NCBI RefSeq assembly: GCF_008831285.2
Contig: NC_045151.1
Location: 11,708,571 to 11,772,570, forward strand
Direction of reading: 5' to 3'
Origin: Nymphaea colorata
Taxonomy: Eukaryota > Streptophyta > Magnoliopsida > Nymphaeales > Nymphaeaceae
Length of the DNA stretch: 64,000 nt
The notes beneath the pieces were generated by a model. That model saw only the letters and a list, made by a program, of their open reading frames with translations. It was not told where the DNA came from and did not search any database. The position numbers and the translations under genes are program-made. This document shows positions 11,451 to 22,740 of this stretch, piece after piece (positions within the stretch are counted from its first letter, which is position 1; every line of letters begins with the position of its first letter).

Positions 11451-12199
11451 GAGACATGATCTGTCTTGGCCTAGAGATGAGAGTATTGGTTCTTTCTAAT
11501 GAAAAAAGAAAATCTCATTAAGTACGACTTTGGGGTCCACTACTATTTATACATTTTGTTAATTTTGGTCATGCCCTATCATAAAATGCAAAATGATGAA
11601 TTAGTATTTTAAATATACATAAATTATTCATATCCTATAAAATGGCACTCAAGCCCTATAACCGACAAGTAGATTCTAAAAATCTGTCATTTCTAAATGT
11701 GTCATATTGCACAAAAACTTTATGATTTATTTCTATCAATTCTATCCTTGATCATATTAATACAGAACCAAAATAGTGTTTGTCACATTTAGCATAACTC
11801 GACCTTAGTGATCACATATTTCAAGAGGGATGTATAGCACGAAAATGACATGCAATATGATCATAAACTATCCATTCTTAGCTGGTCATTTCTTAATTCC
11901 TTAGGGAGGTTAACACATAAATACATAATAAAATCATTTTATGATAGCAAAAGAAGACTTGCAGCAAAGCTTCTTCTTCAGGTAGCAATTATATGTATCC
12001 AAGAGGGAGGCACTTTTTTGCTGCAAAATTCCAACTTGTGAAAGATGAGCAAAGATAAGGGTTGCATATACATCAAAAAACATTAGTTGTTGCTTAAAAA
12101 GCATGAAATAAGGTTATTGCAATTTGATAGGTGATGAATGGTGGTGAGAAGGACAAAATCTCAAAATTTAAATGGCATTCTAGTATAAGCAATTAAGGT

Positions 12200-12547
12200 T
12201 GTTGGAGTGCTAGAGTGTGGAGCTTGATCCATACTTTATAGCCTTCCCTAGTTTCCATGGATCCAACTGTGCCACAGGTTCAACTTTCCAATTTTCTGAT
12301 AAGGGCATTTATGACATTTTTTTGTTTTGTGGATTTTGCCTTAATCTAATGTTTATGAGGGTGTCATTTGGCTTGTAATCTGTAACTTTCTCTGCGATAA
12401 TGAAAGTAGCTCTGTGCAGTGGTCGTGGACATAGGAGAACATTGTCTCCGAACTACATAAATCTTGATGTCTTCTTTTATTTTCTCTTTTTCTGATTTCT
12501 ATTATCTTGGTGTGTTAAGACAGTGTCAGAGAGCCTCGTTCCTAACA
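12200..12547 (+). mobile_element. Solo LTR of a Ty1-copia retrotransposon
   Basis: A 348-bp unit begins TGTTGGAGTG and ends CCTAACA, with matching short inverted ends. It is flanked by a perfect 5-bp target duplication, aaggt (12195-12199 and 12548-12552). The 3' part has the usual plant copia LTR layout: a stretch near ggacataggagaacattg and ccgaactacataaatctt, then a T-rich segment. No internal sequence, primer site or second LTR adjoins it, so it is best read as the product of LTR-LTR recombination. Confidence 0.85.
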
Positions 12548-12552
12548 AAGGT

Positions 12553-13690
12553 TAAGTCCATTTCTACAATATATCCATGTGACTCTTCAACTTCATCATT
12601 TCACTCGCGAGTGTGAGGACAAATAACTTTGAAAATCTTCTATATGCTTCTTTTGAGGAATTGAAATATGTCAGTTGTTTAATGTTTTCAAATGGTTTTT
12701 GTTTGGCCATAGGTTTTCAAGGCTTTTAGAATGACTTTTAGCGTTTTTATTGATGATAAAAAGAAAAAATCATCGGACAAAACCTGGCAGCTTGTGTGCA
12801 TGAATTTATTTACTTCTTGATTTGTTTTCAGTCATTCATCCAGTAAAACCTCATATTTATGCTTAAATTACCATCTAAATTAAAAATGTTCAATAATAAA
12901 ATAAACATAGTAAAAATAACAATATTAAACTGAACCTACTAACACGTAAACATCAGAAAATAACAAATATAGATATCCTCAAATATCATGAGATGGGGTG
13001 TCAAATGGAAGAACATGACTTGTACTTATTTGAAAAGCTTCGTAAATAGTATGACTCTTCTCATGGTGTGTAGGCATTGCCTGCTTGTTAATAACATGCT
13101 AAAAAAATTAAATGATGGGTGAACCAAGTGATGGTGCCACAACTAAGGCCTAATATATCTAGCAACCAACATTGTAGCTGCACTAAATTTTATTCCCTAG
13201 TTTGCGATATATAGGTCCAATCCTTGCTTATTTGTTCCTATACATAACACACATCAGCTAGAATTAAGAATAGATGTTGCATATATAACAAATTTCTAGA
13301 GATGAAACGAACTAACAACATATCTTTCGTAAGGAAATCAAATGTGGAAGATGAAAAAATAAATTTTCCAAAACACTTAATATTTCAATCCAAATCCGTC
13401 ATTGATTTTGATTTCTTCATTTCCTATATATTGATTGACTAAGAAATTATCAAATAAGCATCAACACAATGGTTGCACTTGAGTCCACGTGCTAGCTAGT
13501 CAAATCTCGTGTTATGAGCTTCTGGCACAAAACATGAGCCCTCATGTGGGCATTAATGTAGTGGACTCAAGTTGCCTGATTCATACTCATGCATCAGCAG
13601 ACTTGACAAATAGTTCAACAATTTGCAACAAAGTGTGTCATTTATTCTTGCAAGCATGACAAGTTAGTTATTCCCATTGTTCCATTGCTA
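12553..13690. other. AT-rich intergenic DNA, nothing recognised
   Basis: No coding similarity, repeat structure or terminal repeats are visible. This may be old, decayed transposon sequence. Confidence 0.4.
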
Positions 13691-14430
13691 AATATAAATT
13701 TTAGACTTTATCTTTTAGGTATCCAAAATTTCCCTTTGCTTCTATTTTCGTTAGAACTATATTTCTTATTTTAATTTGGTTTGAATGCAAAGTTAACCAT
13801 AAACTGGTTTGATCCATTGCTGTTTTGAATTTGAGTTTTACAGTAGTTCCCAATGATCCATGCCCATGCCTCAACAGACTAACAAGTATATATGAAAACA
13901 AATCATTTTCTTCTATTGGTTTTGAGGCTAAAGCAAGTTGAGGTGGCATGACTTTTGGCATGGTAAAGATAACTAGAAAAATTGATCCACTCTGCTTTTT
14001 CAGGTTATGAAGTTCCTTTTAATGGCTGAATACAAGCCATTGATCTAGGTGCATACATTGTCTTTAATGCAATCCAAACTTCATATGATGTGTCATACCC
14101 TAGAACATGAGTATGCATAGTATCCGTTAGAGAAAATAAAATCCAACTGCCTAGCACTTGCTCAAGATGATTCCATTCATCATATTTTAGGTTTCTAAAC
14201 TTTATGTTATCAAAATTGCATGTACATTCTTATAGACATGAACATTCCATTGATAAATATGAGAAACAACTTTTCAAGTAATATATAACTCGACTTTCTC
14301 ATTACAAGTAATTGTCTTTGGTAAGCTTGATAAATCAAAAAGTATTGCAGGTCTGTAGGAGTAGGAATACTTGGAACATGTAGACCTTAAGTTTGTTTGT
14401 TACAGTGGTGCAACTCCAATTGTGTTGTTT
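13690..14430 (-). pseudogene. Ty1-copia gag fragment, degenerate
   Basis: Minus-strand translation from about 14,210 downward reads WNHLEQVLGSWILFSLTD, HTHVLGYDTSYEVWIALKTM, then further down KPIEENDLFSYILVSLLRHG. This is the order and spacing of the copia gag (UBN2) domain. Stop codons break it, and no zinc knuckle, protease or integrase follows in this orientation. It may belong to the element that left the solo LTR at 12,200, but nothing proves that. Confidence 0.75.
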
Positions 14431-14439
14431 GTACTATAT

Positions 14440-15990
14440 CTTCCACCACTCCTAGTTTCAGTCATGAGAAAAATATATAACAGTAGTGAATGACTTCAAT
14501 ACAGTTTGCTAAGCTTTGGTTCCATATAAAAGAACGTCATCATATATAAGGAACACATTTTTTAACGTGGTTTGCATATATGTCTACAATGTTCTATCAC
14601 TATCTCCTTTTTTTTTCTTTCGTGAAATGAGAGCAATTTATACGCTATTATCATGGTGTCATTTCAGAGAACTGATACAACTATTAGAATTGAAGATTTA
14701 CTTCTACCCTATCTTTATTAACAAACTCATTGATTTTATTGATATGTTCTTCGCTTTCCTCACCCCTTAGTTCAGCTTTAATTTTCTAGTTTTAGTGGAT
14801 GTGAATTGATATTGGGAGCAAGACTTTATTTTAGTAATTGAAGTCTAATTCATCATAGTTGGTGGCAGTGAACAACATTTTAAACATGCTTAATTTTTTA
14901 TAAATCTTCCACATCATTGATTTCTATTTATCCGCTATAGCCTCCCTTATGGGCTTTTATGTCATCCCTCCCCTTGGAACTACCTTTGCCTCCCTTTTCA
15001 CTCATCCACGTACATACATTTAATTGCATATTATTATTCACCTCTTTCTTCTCAGATATAAACCTCTCCTTTATCCTCTCCACCCACTAAGCTTCATAGA
15101 GCTTATCATTCTCTCATTTTCCTTCCTTGTTATATTTTCTATTGTCACTCTTCTCATTACCCTTCTCTTCCTCAACCCCTCTTTCTTTGTAGTTGGGCAT
15201 CTTCTTGAAATCGTATTTTTCTACTTCCCTTGTTTCTTTCTCTAGATTCGTGTTCTGACTGTTACTCGTATCAACTTACATCTTGAAAACATGTATGTAA
15301 GTTATGCCACTTAAGAACCTCCTCCAAGTTATTTTCTTCCCCTGCTACCTCTTGTTATAAGGCCAAATATTTGCCTGCACGTTGTTTCTCCTCCTAGTGA
15401 ATATTCAAATATGCTTGTAAAATTTTGGAGGTCAAACTGCTCTAACAAAGTCTTTTCATGGCTAGCTAGTCAATTGCATTCCTTCCCACTTCATTATAAC
15501 TTTTATCCAAGTTTAAGTGTGTGTGAATTACCTTCATCAATCATCTCTAGAAGAAGGCAAGCTTTGCCTTCAAGTTGGTGTACAAAGGTAATGCTAGTAT
15601 ATTCATTCTTTGGGTTTGCTTAGTCGCTGGTCTGACCCATAGGATTGTACATTCACTCTCACGGCTAGAGTACATAAATATTTTTTTCAACTATCATTTT
15701 TTCTTCACTACTACCTATGACCTTTATGCTTGTTTAAGGAGGATACTTTTGCTAGATCTTCTAAACTTCTCCATGAACAATCCTTGCTTGTCTTCTAGGA
15801 GAATTTTAATGCACTTCACCTACTTGAACAGCTAGAATTTTTACAAGTACAAATGACCATTTTACCCTTCACCAGAAAATTTCTAAATTGGTTGTCGAAA
15901 ACCAAATTTCAAGAGCAAGGATTAAGCTTTAACTCATTTCCTATTTGGGTCTAGGAATAATTTTTCCAAAGCTAACCTTGGATATTAAAT
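14440..15990. other. Intergenic DNA, unassigned
   Basis: The DNA is AT-rich and becomes pyrimidine-rich after 14,930. Open frames up to 86 codons on the plus strand are hydrophobic products of T-rich sequence without recognisable domains. The minus strand from 15,840 to 15,300 shows no family that I know. Confidence 0.35.
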
Positions 15991-16164
15991 CGTTTGGATC
16001 CATTTCAAGTGTTTCAATTCAAATCCAGATTAAAATCCAATTATTCATATTTTAATTCACTAAATTTCAATCGGATTTCAAGTAAAACTCCAAGACTTGA
16101 TAGTGATTTTCAAAATCAAATGGATTTTCAAATAAATCTTCAAATCAATCCTAGAAACTTTGTC

Positions 16165-16440
16165 ACTGTCATCCAGTTGCATGTAATTTCAAGCAAATTT
16201 AGAGGCAAATGGCTAATACTTCAAAATTCTTATGAGATCGTCAGTTAATTCCAAATCAATTTTAATATACTTTTAAAATCAATTTTCAAAGATTCAGAAT
16301 AAGGTGGGATCAATTTTCAAATGACTTCAGATCAAATTTCAAGAAATTCTTAAAAGTTTTCAAGAGAATCTCAAAGTTTAAAATTCAAATTCGACGAATT
16401 TTAAATCACTTTCAAGGATTCGAAGGGGTAAATTCAATAA
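16165..16440 (+). repeat. Left copy of an LTR-like direct repeat
   Basis: The stretch running from atttcaagcaaatttagagg to the gggtaaattcaataag region matches 18,160-18,435 over about 270 bp, with an estimated three quarters of positions the same. Shared landmarks in order are acttcaaaattctt, caattttaatatac, aatcaattttcaa, ggatcaattttcaaat, tttcaagaaattctt and agttttcaag. A promoter-like and pyrimidine-rich leader follows (16,500-16,680), as expected downstream of an LTR promoter. Confidence 0.6.
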
Positions 16441-17171
16441 GTTTCAATTTGATTTTACACTGGTTTCGATCTGATTTTAAAGAGGAATTTGAATGTATTA
16501 ATTGTAAATTTTAAACTTTTAAAACTCATATTCCCCCTTTCATATATTCTTTTTCCCTTTTTTTACCCATTTTCTTTCTCTTCACTATTTCTTTCTCACT
16601 AGCTGCATTCTCTTTCACCGTTTTGTCTCTCTCTCCCCCTTTCTAGTTTTTCTTCTTCTTCCTCCGCCGCATTCTTGCCTCTTGTCCCGTGTATTTCTTC
16701 GTCTTCTTCTTCTTCCACACTCTATCTATTTTCTCCGCCATCGCCTGCCACTGTTTGCCTGATTACCCTTCTCGCTTAGAGCCTCACTACCCAAACCTTT
16801 GTCGCTGGCAGCTACGCTCCCGACATCATTGGCATCTCCCCAAGTACTGGCTTTCTCTCCCTCCGCCTGCTGCTCTGCCTCTGAAGGGTGACCCACCGCT
16901 GTTATTGCCTCCCTCAGGTATCTCTCCCACCTCCGCCAAAAGCTGCTGTCACATTTCCTCCGCCCATCTCTCTGATCACCGACTCCTTCTAGGCCAACAC
17001 CCTCATCCACCGCATACCGCTGCCTTCTTCACCGTCTCTCTCAATCACCGCCTCCCTCAGCTATCTCTCCCACCTCAAATAGAAAGTTGTTGCGTCTCGC
17101 TTCCCCCTTTTCTGCCTTCACCTCGTCTCTCTAATTTCTCCTCCGTCTCCGATTGACTACCCTCCTTCTCC

Positions 17172-17429
17172 ATGGAAGATGATCAATTAGATGAAGACGA
17201 TCACCCGCAACCGGAGGTTGATACTCTGCGGAAGGGAAGTCCAAGGTCGGTGTCGCCTGTCCAAGCTTCACCCAACGACGACGAATGCCAACAATCTACC
17301 CTCAATGAAACCATCGTTGACGATGATGATGGTCATCATGTTCCAGGGATGAACAATTCTTCACTGTCTGAAATCAAACACTTACTAAAGAATTTGAGTT
17401 CGAAGCTCGATAGCTTGACGATTAAGTAG
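17172..17429 (+). CDS. Hypothetical acidic 85-residue protein inside the LTR-like repeat pair
   Basis: This frame begins MEDDQLDEDDHPQPEVD and ends KNLSSKLDSLTIK. The N-terminal half is strongly acidic and Pro/Ser-rich. The last 25 residues could form a short amphipathic helix (SLSEIKHLLKNLSSKLDSL). The ATG context (ctccatggaaga) is good for a plant start. A long pyrimidine-rich leader precedes it, along with an upstream open frame of 155 codons (16,689-17,156) that looks like translated low-complexity DNA. I recognise no family. It could be a remnant gag N-terminus or a captured host exon. Confidence 0.35.
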   Translation: MEDDQLDEDDHPQPEVDTLRKGSPRSVSPVQASPNDDECQQSTLNETIVDDDDGHHVPGMNNSSLSEIKHLLKNLSSKLDSLTIK

Positions 17430-18159
17430 AAGAAGGGCAAGGGAAACGAGCATAGCAAAGATGGTTCCCAATTTGTCAAATATTTCTACTCCTAGCCCGA
17501 CTGCAAAATGTGGTAAAGACAATGAGAAGTGGAAACGCCCCGTTCCAACAGCATCACCCATCTGTGTTGAAACTCCATCTCTGTTCGTCCTCAATGCCCT
17601 TGTTGTAGCTCTGTTCATCATCACCTGGTGATGAAGCATTTCCACGGGATCCCCTGCTCACCTTAAATTGATCTTCTCTTCAACCGCCGGCCACTAGCAG
17701 CACCGGATCAGCCTGCCCTGCGTTGTCCACATTTCAGCCACTTTGTAAACCTCACCATCACCTCTCTATCAAGCAACTGCTGCATCCCTGCTCCACAGAG
17801 CCTTCAGCAGCTACCTGCCTGAGTCAGCATTCTCCACATCTGCTACTTTTACAGCCGAATATCCCCACCACCTCTATCAATGGTCCCCTGCTTGCCATCT
17901 GCTCAATAACGGGCGACTAGCCTTACAATGGGAATGTTGGGCACTGCCATTATTATCCCAAACTCCATTGAACCCGGTCGCCTGCTGCATCACTCACACT
18001 ATTCTCGTTCGTCGTGGTAGACCGGTTGATGACGCATGCTCTGTCCCAATAAGTACTCGGTCACCTTGGTTGCCGAAACTTACCAGCGTCATGTGGGCTC
18101 GTGAGGAAACACAAAAATTTCGTTTTGGCCAAATGATTATTTTAGCCCTCCTTATGTGA

Positions 18160-18435
18160 ATTGCAGAGAATTTCAAATTCAATCAAGTTTGAAGTTTAAT
18201 TGCCAATATTTCAAAATCTTCAAAAAAATTCTCAATTCATCAAAATCAATTTTAGTACACTTTTGAAACCAATTTTCAATGATTTTGGAATAAATTAGGA
18301 TCAATTTTTAAATAATTACTAACCAAGTTTCAAGAATTTCTTGAAAAGTTTTCAAGTGATTTTCAGAAATGTTAAAACCATATTCAAGAGATTTTCAATC
18401 AATTTCAATGTCATGAAAGTGGTAAAATCAAAGAA
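18160..18435 (+). repeat. Right copy of an LTR-like direct repeat
   Basis: This matches 16,165-16,440 in the same orientation. I could not fix TG/CA ends or a target duplication, so the pair may be worn LTRs of a short non-autonomous retroelement or simply a duplicated segment. Confidence 0.55.
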
Positions 18436-18439
18436 TTTA

Positions 18440-18790
18440 TGAGCCAAACTTAAAGGTGTTTCAATATTGTAAAAGGCGATAAGGCGCGGCGAGCCATTGA
18501 GCCTCCCATGAAGCGAGGTGAGGTGAGACATTAATTGAAGTATAAGCTTGACGGACAAATTTTTGAATTATATAATATTTATAAAAATAACAAGAAAACT
18601 GAAAAAATGACTACACTACTAATAAAAAACAATACAAAACCACGATAATTTGTAAATCCAAACACATAATTGACACATAGGACGACCTGTTCTAAATCTT
18701 CTATTATTGTAAATCTTCTATTATTGTTTTACCTTCTTATAAAAAACAATGACATATAACAAAATATAACAGTTAAAACCGTTGCACGGT
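18440..18790. other. Short GC-patch repeat then AT-rich spacer
   Basis: At 18,478-18,530 there is a gcgaggcgagg-like patch (gcgataaggcgcggcgag, then gaagcgaggtgaggtgag), a signature seen in dispersed plant repeats. I could not find matching terminal repeats. The rest is AT-rich without genes. Confidence 0.3.
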
Positions 18791-18837
18791 AAATCAAGTG
18801 AAATGTCACTCGTTCACCGGACGACTAAACAAACGTC

Positions 18838-19449
18838 GTGAAAAAAAGCCGACTTTTTTTCGGGGAAAAGTTTCCCTCCTTCCTCGTCGTCGCCTTTACC
18901 CCTCTCCTCTCTCGCTGCATCACATCTCTCACAGTTGCTCGTTTTCCCGTCGACGCCCTTACCCCTCTCCTCTCGTGTTGCCTCATCTCTCTCGCAACAA
19001 GGTTCCTCTTCTCTCTCGCTGCATCACACTCGATCTCTCCTCGCTTTTTTGTTGTTCACGCGGCAAGGCAGGAAGCAGAGCACCGACAACCTGGTCCTCC
19101 TCCCCACTCTCTCTTTCTTCTGCTGTTGTTCCATTCTCATTCTCATCCTTGCTTTCCTTTTGTGTTTGTTTCTGCCGTAGTGTTTATTGAATGCGGTCTA
19201 TTTTTTCTTTTTTGGTTTTTGTTTTGGGCATGGCAGAAGCCTGCTGCTCTCCTGCTGAGACGGCACCCCAATTTGGTGCCATTGTTGGGCTACTGCATCG
19301 TTGAGGAAGAGAGGCTTTTGGTGTACAAACACATGGCCAACGGGACAATGTGGTCGCTGCTACATGGGAATGGCCCTATGCGGCCGAGTGAGGTCGATTG
19401 GGCTACGAGATTGAAGATTGGCATTGGGGCAGCGAGGGGGCTTGCTTGA
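18838..19449 (+). pseudogene. BIR3-like receptor-kinase fragment fused to an unrelated reading frame
   Basis: Positions 19,240-19,446 encode a piece of kinase N-lobe and hinge: RHPNLVPLLGYCIVEEERLL, then VYKHMANGTMWSLLHG and RLKIGIGAARGLA. The wording matches BAK1-interacting (BIR) LRR receptor kinases, especially the BIR3-like form with VVEEERLLVYKHM. Homology ends abruptly in a stop just where WLHH should follow, and nothing before 19,240 is kinase. A typical acceptor (atggcag) lies just before the homologous part, so this looks like one captured exon with intron sequence. The open frame continues upstream to 18,838 through Ser/Leu-rich low-complexity sequence, giving a 203-codon chimera. 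It is unrelated in subfamily to the RLK genes beside it. Confidence 0.75.
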
Positions 19450-20440
19450 ATGTTTGAGTAATGACTAGTTAAATGTTTAAATTCAGTTTGAACTTGAACC
19501 ATTGAGAAGAATTATTTACAAGAGGGAGGAGGCATAGCCATCCCTCTTCCAGTTTTAACATAATCAGTTATCATTTTCTAAAGGTTGACCAGAGTTTCCT
19601 TTTGGATGTGAATGAATTTTGTATTAAACCAAAGAACGTGTGGCATCAGCTGAAAGAATAGTCTAATTGTCTGCTTAATGAGATTCAGAGATTTTGGTTG
19701 ATGCCACGCTGCCACTGAAAATGACTAGATATTGAAACATGCTGCTATACACTGCAAGTGTAGTACTGTAAGCAAAGAACTTAAAGACAAAGGGATATGC
19801 ACATTGGATCATTGACACTGCTTGTTTTGTTGGCTCATATACTACGGAATTTGGTTAGGAAGAAAAGTTTATGAACAAGAGTTGCTTAGTGCATGAAATA
19901 AATGTGATGTGCACAAATTGTAGAATAAATAAATGAAATCCTCACAAAAATAGTGTTCCATTCCCCAAAAGCAGCTCTTAATGCATGAAATCATAGAGTG
20001 ACCAGCATGTGCTTCATGCAAATTTCTGTCAGTTCTTTTGGGATTTTTTTCTGATTATGCTTGGAGGACAACTGTGAACTTCACTAGGAAAAGGTGAAAG
20101 CTGCTTAAAAGCACAATTCTCTGTGGAACATTTTAACATATTTCCATGCATTTCTGAATGCAAAGTAATAAAGCCCCTTTGCTCCAACTCTTGAGGCTAT
20201 ATGTTAGGAAAAACAATGGAAGGTAGCTATCCTGCCTATGCTAGCATTCCCTGGCTCCTCGAGAAGGGTTGGACCTTTCTATGTGTTAAGAGAATTGTTG
20301 TGAGTAAATGTATTGGCAAGTTGTTAGGCTTAAGCTGTTATGATCTTTTCACTGCATTTCATAGAGTTCATTCTCCTTAAAAATTTGATTTATTATGTTG
20401 CACCCCAGCGTTCTCACATCAAATCTATTTGGCGAATTCT
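19450..20440. other. Intergenic DNA, nothing recognised
   Basis: There is no extended frame and no clear repeat. Given the fragment beside it, the start could be flanking DNA carried along with the captured kinase exon. Confidence 0.35.
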
Positions 20441-20449
20441 TCTTTGCAG

Positions 20450-20655
20450 CAAAAAAATAGGGTTAATTTTACCCTACAAAAAACTATCATGTGTATCAAA
20501 CAGGGTTAATTTTACCACGTTAAATTCTATCCTGTCATCAAACAGAGCCTCAAATTGGAAGAATGAGAAATTTCATCTTGTAAATTTTTTCAAAAAAATT
20601 TACCATGATAAATTTGCCACGTTAAATTCTTCTTGTGCATCAAACGGACCCTTAG
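20450..20655. repeat. Small repeat cluster, MITE-like
   Basis: Three imperfect direct copies share accacgttaaattct followed by a variable segment and atcaaac (20,467-20,511 partly, 20,515-20,555 and 20,612-20,652). In reverse the right end reads taagggtccgtttgatg, a common opening of small plant elements. Terminal inverted repeats were not resolved. Confidence 0.4.
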
Positions 20656-20659
20656 TAAA

Positions 20660-21643
20660 GAAAAAAGACAATGTTCTTATCTTTATTTCAAAAATTACAA
20701 ACATATAGCATTACTTTTGTCGACACTTTTCTTTTGACAAGATGAAACACTTTTATGCTTTTTCATAAACCTTGATATATCTTTGAAAGGGAGGATATTA
20801 ATGTCTTTGATCTCGAATGACAAGTGCAACCAAGAATCATCTAATGAAAGTGGTAAAAACAGAATCTTCTTGTTCAACAACTCATTCATCATCTGTATCA
20901 AACACATAATGGATCTTGGTACTTTTATTTCTCGTTTCTCTTTCATTCAACTTTATATTATACATGACGAAAACCAAAAAATTAAGCTTTTCTTGCTCAA
21001 GGTGATTTCTTTTTTTTGTATATACCTATCATGTAATTGCATAAGTTAATCATTTTGAATATTATAAAAAAACATTTGAATGACAGCACGATAAATTATT
21101 TGAAAGTTTCATTTATTTATCAAAGAGAATGAGCTCCATTAATGCTCACATCCTGAAGCTCACTGCATGTAAGATTGAAAATTCTCATAGCAAAATTCTT
21201 TATTCCTTTGTATTGTCACCAAATGTATTCCACCAATCAGTTGACAAAAATAAACAAGAAGAATAGTTTATATAACTTCATTTGATACACTATAAGTTCA
21301 TAATATAAATCAAAACAATAAAAAAAATGTACCATGTTTTTTCTTTCTTGTTCCAATTGCTAATGATTTGCAAAACTCACCAACTTCTTTCTCATATGAA
21401 CCAAGTTGAACTAAAATATCACATCTTTCTTCTACAATAGGCACCATAATTTCTAAGTGTTCCATTAGCCCAGCTATTATCCTTCTATCTTTGAGGAAGA
21501 TTTCATATTTCTTTTAATTTTTTTTCTTTTTCACTAACTTTTCTCTCTTTATTTCTTTTTTATCTCTCTTAAGATTTTTATTTCTCTCTCCCCTTCTCTT
21601 TTTCTATTTTTATTTTTCGTATTAATATCTCTTTCTCTCCCTT

Positions 21644-21684
<41 letters not shown>

Positions 21685-22740
21685 TCTTTTATTAATGTTT
21701 ATTTCTCTTTGCACTACTCTTTCTCTCTCTTTTAGTCTTTTCTGCTTGTTATCAATACCTCTTTCTCTCTCTTAATTTCCTTTTATCTCTCTTTTAATGT
21801 TTTTCTTTTCTTATTAACCTCCATTTCTTTCTTTCAACATGCATCTCTTTCCTTCATTCACATTAATGTTTCTTTTTCTCTTTTAATTTCTTTCTCTCTT
21901 TCTCTTTGTTAACAACCATCTCTTTTCTAATCTCTCTCTCTCTCTCTCTCTTTTATTGGTATCTCTAATTTCTTGCGCTGCTTTTTTTTCTCTACTTTGA
22001 TTCTCTTTCTTTCCTCTAAATGTCTTTTCCCTTCTATCATTTTTTTCAAACTTTAGGATTTTGAATTTTTTAATTAATTATTTATCGGCTTCAACAAGGC
22101 TAAAACCAAAGTAATGTATCCAATATTAAAGCCATGTTTGATGGTTTACAACCCAAATATTTTTTCAAAACTTTTTTTGTTGAAAGTGTCATAATAATAA
22201 GATTTTTTAATGAAAAGCATCTATCAAATATATGACAATTTAGATGTATGTAATGATAAGAATGAATAATTTATTTTCAAACTTATAGAATCAATGTGAT
22301 CATATATTTACAATTATTTATGTGATTTATTAATGCTCACAAGTACTCCTTTAAAGAACCTAAGCACTATAAGGTAGAGTTCTAACTAAATAGTAACCAA
22401 ATTATAGCAATATCTTGAGTCTACTTAAAATTAAAAAAAAAAAAGGTTAATTGATTGCAAAAGTAGTTTTCAAAGATCAAACTTATTTTCATAGTTTCAA
22501 GACTTCCAAAAGATTTCTCAATTTTAAAAAGATTTTCTCAAATATAAATGATTTACTAACTCAAATTACTTCATCCAAAACCTTTTTTTTATCATCTCAT
22601 TCACCTTTCCATAAATGTCTATAAATACTTTTTTTTAAATAATTTCCTTTTCATCATTTATTTGCGTTATAAAACTTTAACTTCTTTACCAAGCACCTTC
22701 AATAACATACGTTTCTAATGCGTTATTGTTCAAATAATTT
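20660..22740. other. AT-rich and pyrimidine-rich intergenic DNA with a (TA)n tract
   Basis: The stretch 21,530-22,010 is a long run of ttctct-type sequence interrupted by (TA)n at about 21,646-21,679 and (TC)n at 21,935-21,952. No protein similarity was seen in any frame. Open frames here are low-complexity artefacts. Confidence 0.5.

Larger units (their letters stand above)
4391..11524 (+). mobile_element. CACTA (En/Spm) DNA transposon, 3' truncated, with a nested hAT element
   Basis: The left end is CACTACAAAACAAGC at 4391, preceded by taa, which fits the 3-bp target duplication of the superfamily. Subterminal repeats follow, then an internal region split by a hAT element, then a decayed TNP2-type transposase (10,191-11,450). 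Copy B is uninterrupted at the matching point: near 59,190 it reads tttaa directly into cgaccttggg, while here the flank resumes as cgactttggg at 11,525. No TTGTAGTG right terminus exists. The element stops inside the transposase gene within about 3 bp of the original insertion point, so the 3' part was removed by a deletion that stopped almost at the insertion site. Confidence 0.85.
160..11970. other. Copy A of a tandem segmental duplication
   Basis: This block aligns by eye with 45,765-59,620. The collinear pieces are: 160-735 with 45,765-46,243 plus 50,112-50,218; 765-2,560 with 53,550-55,290; 2,795-2,880 with 57,515-57,600; 3,590-4,390 with 57,640-59,190; and 11,525-11,970 with 59,191-59,620. 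The gaps are insertions in one copy or the other. Exons match best and noncoding flanks are clearly related. The two copies lie head to tail about 48 kb apart, which is the usual arrangement of receptor-kinase clusters. The left limit near 160 is where I lose the alignment. It may be an indel rather than the true edge of the duplication. Confidence 0.88.

Noticed and set aside
15024-15245. Hydrophobic 73-codon frame resembling membrane segments
   Set aside because: T-rich DNA yields Phe/Leu runs by default. No start context or homology supports a gene.
16689-17156. 155-codon Pro/Ser/His-rich plus-strand frame
   Set aside because: Translation of a pyrimidine-rich leader. A similar overlapping frame exists on the other strand and no domain is visible.
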